A program made the position numbers and the translations under genes. This document shows, one piece after another, positions 59,847-64,000 of a stretch of 64,000 nt of DNA (its first letter is position 1; each line of letters starts with the position of its first letter). The stretch comes from CF-46 sp963760735 (lineage in GTDB: Bacteria > Chloroflexota > Limnocylindria > Limnocylindrales > CSP1-4). The notes beneath the pieces are model-generated. The model had not been told where the DNA came from, did not search any database, and saw only the letters and a program-made list of their open reading frames with translations. The DNA is taken from contig CAVXEB010000001.1 in the NCBI GenBank assembly GCA_963760735.1, positions 248,001 to 312,000 on the forward strand, read 5' to 3'.

Positions 59847-61207
59847 GCGCGGCGAAGCAGGCGGTCCAACCGACCGGCGAGCAGCCGCTCGACGAGCGGG
59901 TCACCCATCCCGACGCGCCGTCGACGGTCCGCCAGCTCGATCGCGCGGCGCGTCGCTTCGAGCGCCCCGGCCGGGTCGCCGAGCCGGTGCTCGCGGAGCT
60001 TCGCGATCTCGATCCAGGCCTGGATGCCGACGGTTCCGCCCCGACCGGTGAGGTCGCGCCACGCGGCGACGGCGTCGTCGTATCGACCCATCCGCAGGAG
60101 CAGCCTGGCCCGCTCGATCGCGACGCGCTCCGGGGTCCAGGGGGAGTCGAGCCGTCCCTCCACGATGCGGGTCCAGCCGGGACGCGGCCGCGATCCGCCG
60201 ACGTCTGCGACCCGGTGAGGGTGCCACCAGGGACGCACCGGGTCGTCGCCGGGCTCGTCGAGGTCGCCGGCCACCGCCGGCTGCCTCTCGTCGGCCGCCG
60301 GCCGGTCCATCGCAGCGTCGAGGCAGTCGAGGGCCTCGCCGAGCCGGCGATCCCGGGCGAACGCCCGGGCCAGCCCCGCAAGGTCGCCGCTCGGCGCCGT
60401 TCGACGTGTCGTCGGGTCGGCGTAGTCGGTATCCATGAGCCCGAGAAGGCGGGCCAGCGACCGGACGTCCTCGCGGTTGTGGCGGACGACCTCCATCAGC
60501 GGCTCCGCCGGGGCGCCCCGGAGGAAGTCGAGGAATCGGCCCGGGATCTGCCAACCCTCGACGTCTTCGTGGCGGAACGTCCCGAGCAGCTCGGTCTCGA
60601 CCGAGCGCAAACGGGCGTCGCCCATCCGGTGGCGGAACACGCGTCGCACGAACGGGAGCAGGTCGAGATGTCCCGCGAGCACGGGTGCCGGCGAGCGGGA
60701 CATCCGGTAGCGGGCCACGAGCAGCGGCCAGTCGAAGCCGCGCCCGTTGTACGTCACGAGCCAGCCGTCCGCCGGCAGGTGACCGGCGACACGCGCGAGC
60801 AGGCCGGGTTCGGCCGGATGGTCCGGCAGAAGCAGCTGGACCTGCCGGAACCGGTCCGCCTCCCACCAGCCGAGCCCGATGAGGAACGCCACGGTCCCCG
60901 ACGCGGTCGCGAGCCCGGTCGTCTCCGTATCGAGACAGACGAGCGGCACATCCGGTGGCGGGAGACCCGGGAGGCCGGCCAGACGCTCACGGTCGATCGG
61001 GAGGATCACCGTCGCCGGCTCGCAGCGCACGATCGGACCCGCGGGATCGAGCAGCAGCTCGCCGTCGACGGCCGCGGCGAGCCGGCGGCCGAGTTCGATC
61101 GAGCCCCGGCCGACCCCGCCGTCGCGTCGATCGCCCGGCTCGCGCCCCGCGGCGGCGAGGGTCGCCCGGTAGTTGGCCAGTCGCCGTTCGAGGGTCGCGC
61201 CGCTCAT
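59699..61207 (-). CDS. mrfB: MrfB-like (YprB) 3'-5' exonuclease
   Basis: A 502-residue protein. Residues about 85-240 form a DnaQ/RNase H-like exonuclease: ExoI is CLDTETTG, ExoII lies in TYNGRGFDWPLL and ExoIII in HNREDVRSL. A C-terminal TPR-like region (RARLLLRMGRYDDAVAAW... and GALEATRRAIELA) follows, as in B. subtilis YprB/MrfB. MrfA and MrfB repair mitomycin C damage independently of UvrABC. The ATG overlaps the mrfA stop (ATGA). The last 45 or so residues are antisense to the conserved end of iolB and look non-conserved, so the natural stop may have been lost. Confidence 0.85.
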   Translation of the reverse strand: MSGATLERRLANYRATLAAAGREPGDRRDGGVGRGSIELGRRLAAAVDGELLLDPAGPIVRCEPATVILPIDRERLAGLPGLPPPDVPLVCLDTETTGLATASGTVAFLIGLGWWEADRFRQVQLLLPDHPAEPGLLARVAGHLPADGWLVTYNGRGFDWPLLVARYRMSRSPAPVLAGHLDLLPFVRRVFRHRMGDARLRSVETELLGTFRHEDVEGWQIPGRFLDFLRGAPAEPLMEVVRHNREDVRSLARLLGLMDTDYADPTTRRTAPSGDLAGLARAFARDRRLGEALDCLDAAMDRPAADERQPAVAGDLDEPGDDPVRPWWHPHRVADVGGSRPRPGWTRIVEGRLDSPWTPERVAIERARLLLRMGRYDDAVAAWRDLTGRGGTVGIQAWIEIAKLREHRLGDPAGALEATRRAIELADRRRRVGMGDPLVERLLAGRLDRLLRRAQPAATPAAGGTSGMRGSGSITGQVSRTQSRSGSNEQAIVRRSPARAFR

Positions 61208-63532
61208 CGGGTGGCCGCGGCGACCGGCTCGGGCTCGGCGGCGACGCCTCGATCGGGCGACAGCTGGCCGAGGAGCCGGAGGGCCAGGGCCCGCGCGTCG
61301 ATCTCGGGCTCCGGGCGTGGTCCCGTGCAGGCGGGGCAGCCGCTGTCGCAGTCGCAGCCGCGGATCAGGTCTGATGCCGCCGCGATCAGCTCGTCGTGCC
61401 GGTCCCAGAGCCTAGGGCTCAGCCCGATGCCGCCAGGGACTGCCTCGTAGAGATAGATCGTCGGCGCCTCGTGATGCGGCGACCGCACCTGGGTCACGAG
61501 GCCGAGATCGCGGGGATCGACCATCAGCAGCACCGCCGCCACCGTCTGGATCGCCCGGCCCGCGCCCATCAGCGCGATGTCCAGCTCGTTGCGTCGCCAG
61601 CCGCCGGCCGCGCCCTCGGCGGTCAGCCAGTACGCCGTCGTCTGGAGCTCGAGCTCCGGCAGGTCGATCGGGCCCCAGCCGACGTTCTCGTCCGTCCCGA
61701 ACTTCAGCTTCTTGAAGAGGGTGACGAGGCTCGCGACCATCACCTCGCCGTGAACCCGCCGCCCGCCCGGAGCCGGCGCCTCGCCGAACACGTCGAGCGG
61801 CTTCAACGTCACGGCCCGGTTCGCGTACGTGTAGTGGTCGGCATCGATCCGGTGGACGTAGGCCTTGCGCTCGCCCCACTCGAGCCGGTCCACGTAGAAC
61901 TGGACCGACTCGTGCATGTAGATCGCCCGTTCGTGGACGAGGACCTGGGCCGAGAACAGGTCGACCTCGCCGAGGACGCGCGGCCGGTCCGGCGTTGTAT
62001 CGATGATCACGACGTTCTCCGGTGCGGCGCTCCGCAACGACACCTCGGACGCGGGGAAGTTCTCCGAGCTCCAGTACCAGCGGCCGTCGTCGGCCTGGCG
62101 GACGTGGCCGGATTCCGCGACGAACGCGAGCAGCTCGTCGGCCGGGGCCGGTCCGAACACCTCGCCCGGCTCGAACGGCAGCTCGAACGTCGCACAGCGG
62201 AGATGGGCGATCAGGATGTGGAGGTTGTCCGGATCGAGCCGCGCCTCCTCCGAGCGACCGTCGAGGAGGAACTCCGGGTGATGGACGACGTAGCGGTCGA
62301 CCGGCGCGCCGGACGCCACCAGGATCCCGACGCTCGTCTCGCCACGTCGGCCGGCCCGACCGATCTGCTGCCAGGTTGCCGCGACCGATCCCGGGTAGCC
62401 CGCGAGGACCGACACGTCCAGTCGACCGATGTCCACGCCCAGCTCGAGGGCGTTCGTCGCGACGACTCCGAGGATCTCTCCGTCGCGCAGCCCGCGTTCG
62501 ATCGAACGGCGCTCGAGCGGCAGGTACCCGCCTCGATAGCCACGCACTCGCGACCGCGGCCCGAGATCCTGGCGGAGGGCCTCGCGAAGCGTGGACAGCA
62601 TGAGCTCGACGGTCGTCCGGCTCCGGCCGAATACGACGGTCTGGCGGCCCGCCCGGAGGAACGGCATCGCCCAGCGATGTGCGACCGCCTCGGCCGAGCC
62701 CCGCGTGCCGGTCGAAGGGTCCCGGAGCGGCGGCTCCACGAGCAGGACGTGGCGCTCGCCACTCGGGGCGCCATTGTTGTCCACGAGGACCGGCGCGCGA
62801 CCCGTCAGCATCGAGGCCAGCTCGGCCGGGTTCGCGATCGTCGCGGAACAGCAGACGATCACCGGGTGGCTGCCGTAGTGGGCGCACAGCCGGAGCAACC
62901 GCCGGATCACGTTCGCCACGTGGCTGCCGAACACGCCGCGATACGTGTGGAGCTCGTCGATGACGATGAGCCGGAGCTGTTCGAACAGCTGGAACCACTT
63001 GGTGTGGTGGGGGAGGATCGCCGAGTGGAGCATGTCCGGGTTGGTCACGACGACCTGGCCCGCCCCGCGGATGGCTGACCGGATCGGCGCCGGCGTGTCC
63101 CCGTCGTAGGTCGCGGCCGAGATCGTCAAGCCGGCGGCACGGGACAGCTCCCCGAGCTCCGCGACCTGGTCCTGCCCGAGAGCCTTCGTGGGGAAGAGGT
63201 ACAGGGCCCGGGCGGCCGGATCGTCCGCGACGGCCTGGAGTGTCGGCAGCATGTAACAGAGCGATTTGCCGGACGCCGTCGGGGTCACCACCACCGTGTC
63301 CCGGCCGGCCCGAACCGCCTCGATCGCCCGGGATTGGTGCGAATACGGTCGCTCGATCCCGCGGCCGGCGAGACCGGCTGCGAATCCGCGGATCCAGCCA
63401 GTCCGGGAAGTCGTCCCAGACAGCGCTCCGGGCCGGCAGGACCGCGTGATGCGTCACGCCGCCCGCGATCGACGGCTCTTCGAGGACCCGCTCCAGGACG
63501 ACGTCCGTGGCGGCCGGGGCGTACGTGCGCAT
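61204..63532 (-). pseudogene. mrfA: MrfA-like (YprA) DEAD/H helicase with DUF1998 zinc domain, one frameshift
   Basis: The joined protein of about 775 residues is a superfamily 2 helicase. Motif I is TPTASGKSLC, motif II is IDELHTY, motif III is CSATI, and motif VI is QQIGRAGR. A C-terminal DUF1998-type domain ends in a four-Cys cluster (CDCDSGCPAC). The first 47 residues (MRTYAPAATD..., ATG at 63532) are in a different frame from the rest. The frame changes near 63385-63395, where the upstream frame reads WDDFPDWLDP and the downstream one resumes GFAAGLAGRGIERPYSHQ. One extra base, or two missing ones, would explain it. It forms an operon with mrfB and has an extended -10 and a palindrome upstream. 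Confidence 0.82.
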
Positions 63533-63569
63533 GACGACCTCGAATTGGAACAGACGTGCGATTTGGCGG

Positions 63570-63578
63570 AGTGTAGCA
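63570..63578 (-). promoter_or_regulatory. Extended -10 box of mrfA
   Basis: TGCTACACT on the minus strand, identical to the box before the CpaE-like gene, 37 bases upstream of the mrfA ATG. Confidence 0.45.
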
Positions 63579-63597
63579 GCAGGCTCGGCCACGCTCG

Positions 63598-63614
63598 TGA
63601 CAGGTTGGCTGTCA
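63598..63614. promoter_or_regulatory. Palindromic operator candidate TGACAG-N5-CTGTCA (site 2)
   Basis: A perfect inverted repeat with spacer GTTGG, extended by one base to GTGACAG...CTGTCAC. It is centred about 31 bases upstream of the mrfA -10 box and lies between the divergent mrfA and ftsB-like promoters. Same half sites and spacing as site 1 at 30792-30808. Confidence 0.55.
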
Positions 63615-63628
63615 CGACCGGCCGCGAG

Positions 63629-63657
63629 TTGACATGTCAGCTACCGGCAGCTACGCT
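63629..63657 (+). promoter_or_regulatory. Sigma70-type promoter of the FtsB/DivIC-like gene
   Basis: TTGACA (63629-63634), a 17-base spacer and TACGCT (63652-63657) lie 10 bases before the GTG at 63668. This is the best -35/-10 pair seen in the window. Confidence 0.6.
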
Positions 63658-63667
63658 CCCGGGAACC

Positions 63668-64000
63668 GTGGACGACCAGAGCGCGCCCCCGTCCCGTCAC
63701 CGTCGCCGACCCGAGACGCCGACAGAACCCGACGAGGCCCCGTCGGCGACGCCGGAGTCGACCGCTGACCCGGACGCCCCCGATACCGGCGGCGTCGACC
63801 TCACCGGCCTCTCGGTCGCCGGCATCACCCGCCGTCGCGTCGGCTGGGCGTCCGCAGGTCTAGTGGCCGCCTGGATCGTTATCCTCTTTGCTCGACAGGT
63901 CGGCGACGCCCAGACTGCCTCGGCCCAGGCCGCCCAGCTTGCGACCGACAACGCGGCCCTCGCCGACGAGGTCGACGCCCTCCAGAATGAGCTCGACCTG
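63668..64000 (+). CDS. FtsB/DivIC-like septum-formation protein (N-terminal part)
   Basis: At least 111 residues are visible before the right edge: a disordered Pro/Asp/Glu-rich cytoplasmic N-terminus (about 65 residues), one membrane helix (VGWASAGLVAAWIVILFA), and the start of a coiled coil (AAQLATDNAALADEVDALQNEL) facing outward. This layout fits the DivIC/FtsB septum-formation initiator family, which joins FtsL in the division complex. The GTG start directly follows a strong promoter. The assignment rests on architecture and is tentative because the C-terminus is missing. Confidence 0.6.
   Translation, partial: MDDQSAPPSRHRRRPETPTEPDEAPSATPESTADPDAPDTGGVDLTGLSVAGITRRRVGWASAGLVAAWIVILFARQVGDAQTASAQAAQLATDNAALADEVDALQNELDL

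Overview
The window is a gene-dense, GC-rich (about 70%) bacterial chromosome segment. It holds 54 protein genes and no rRNA, tRNA, CRISPR array or insertion sequence that I can recognise. GTG and TTG starts are frequent, 4-base ATGA/GTGA stop-start overlaps are common, and several genes have a -10 box only 6 to 11 bases before the start codon. The fhaA-fhaB-rodA-pbpA block, MoxR/DUF58/transglutaminase block, DUF4446 protein, zincin of the DUF2342 type and MrfA/MrfB pair suggest a Chloroflexota genome, perhaps of the Candidatus Limnocylindria kind. A deep actinobacterium cannot be excluded. The lineage is inference from gene content; no phylogeny was run.

Layout. 1-6.4 kb: sugar utilisation (start of a sugar-binding lipoprotein, GH38 alpha-mannosidase, Gfo/Idh oxidoreductase, divergent GH13 alpha-glucosidase). 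6.5-8.9 kb: small zinc-ribbon, FmdB and helix-turn-helix genes, then a YihY/BrkB membrane protein. 8.9-15.7 kb: a large zinc-ribbon protein with a repetitive acidic linker, divergent from an fhaA-fhaB-rodA/ftsW-pbpA elongation/division operon. 15.9-20.5 kb: MoxR ATPase, DUF58 protein and a frameshifted transglutaminase. 20.5-24.2 kb (minus strand): serine biosynthesis (class V aminotransferase, SerA) and a histidine phosphatase. 24.5-30.8 kb: anchored C39-like protease, MurJ, META-domain lipoprotein, RarA and small membrane proteins. 30.8-46.1 kb: a UvrD-type helicase-nuclease, HAD phosphatase, a receiver domain with Glu at the phospho-site, frameshifted M20 amidohydrolase, PQQ-type sugar dehydrogenase, arginase-family hydrolase, methyltransferase, CpaE-like ATPase, MurI, zinc metalloprotease, 2-hydroxyacid dehydrogenase and YchF.

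46.7-59.8 kb is a myo-inositol locus. On the minus strand lie iolD-iolE-iolG, an ABC transporter (binding protein, permease, ATPase) and a LacI regulator. On the plus strand, divergent from iolD, lie mmsA/iolA, a transaldolase-family gene and iolB. A LacI-type operator sits between the two arms. No recognisable IolC kinase or IolJ aldolase is present, and the transaldolase gene sits where they would be expected. This suggests an unphosphorylated, transaldolase-based end to inositol breakdown, analogous to the sulfo-TAL pathway.

59.7-63.5 kb: MrfA helicase (frameshifted) and MrfB exonuclease, a DNA-repair pair. A palindrome TGACAG-N5-CTGTCA lies upstream of mrfA and an equivalent one upstream of the UvrD-type helicase-nuclease at 30.8 kb, which points to a shared operator. 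The window ends inside an FtsB/DivIC-like gene with a good promoter.

Three genes (transglutaminase, M20 hydrolase, mrfA) are each interrupted by one frameshift. These may be consensus errors or real mutations.
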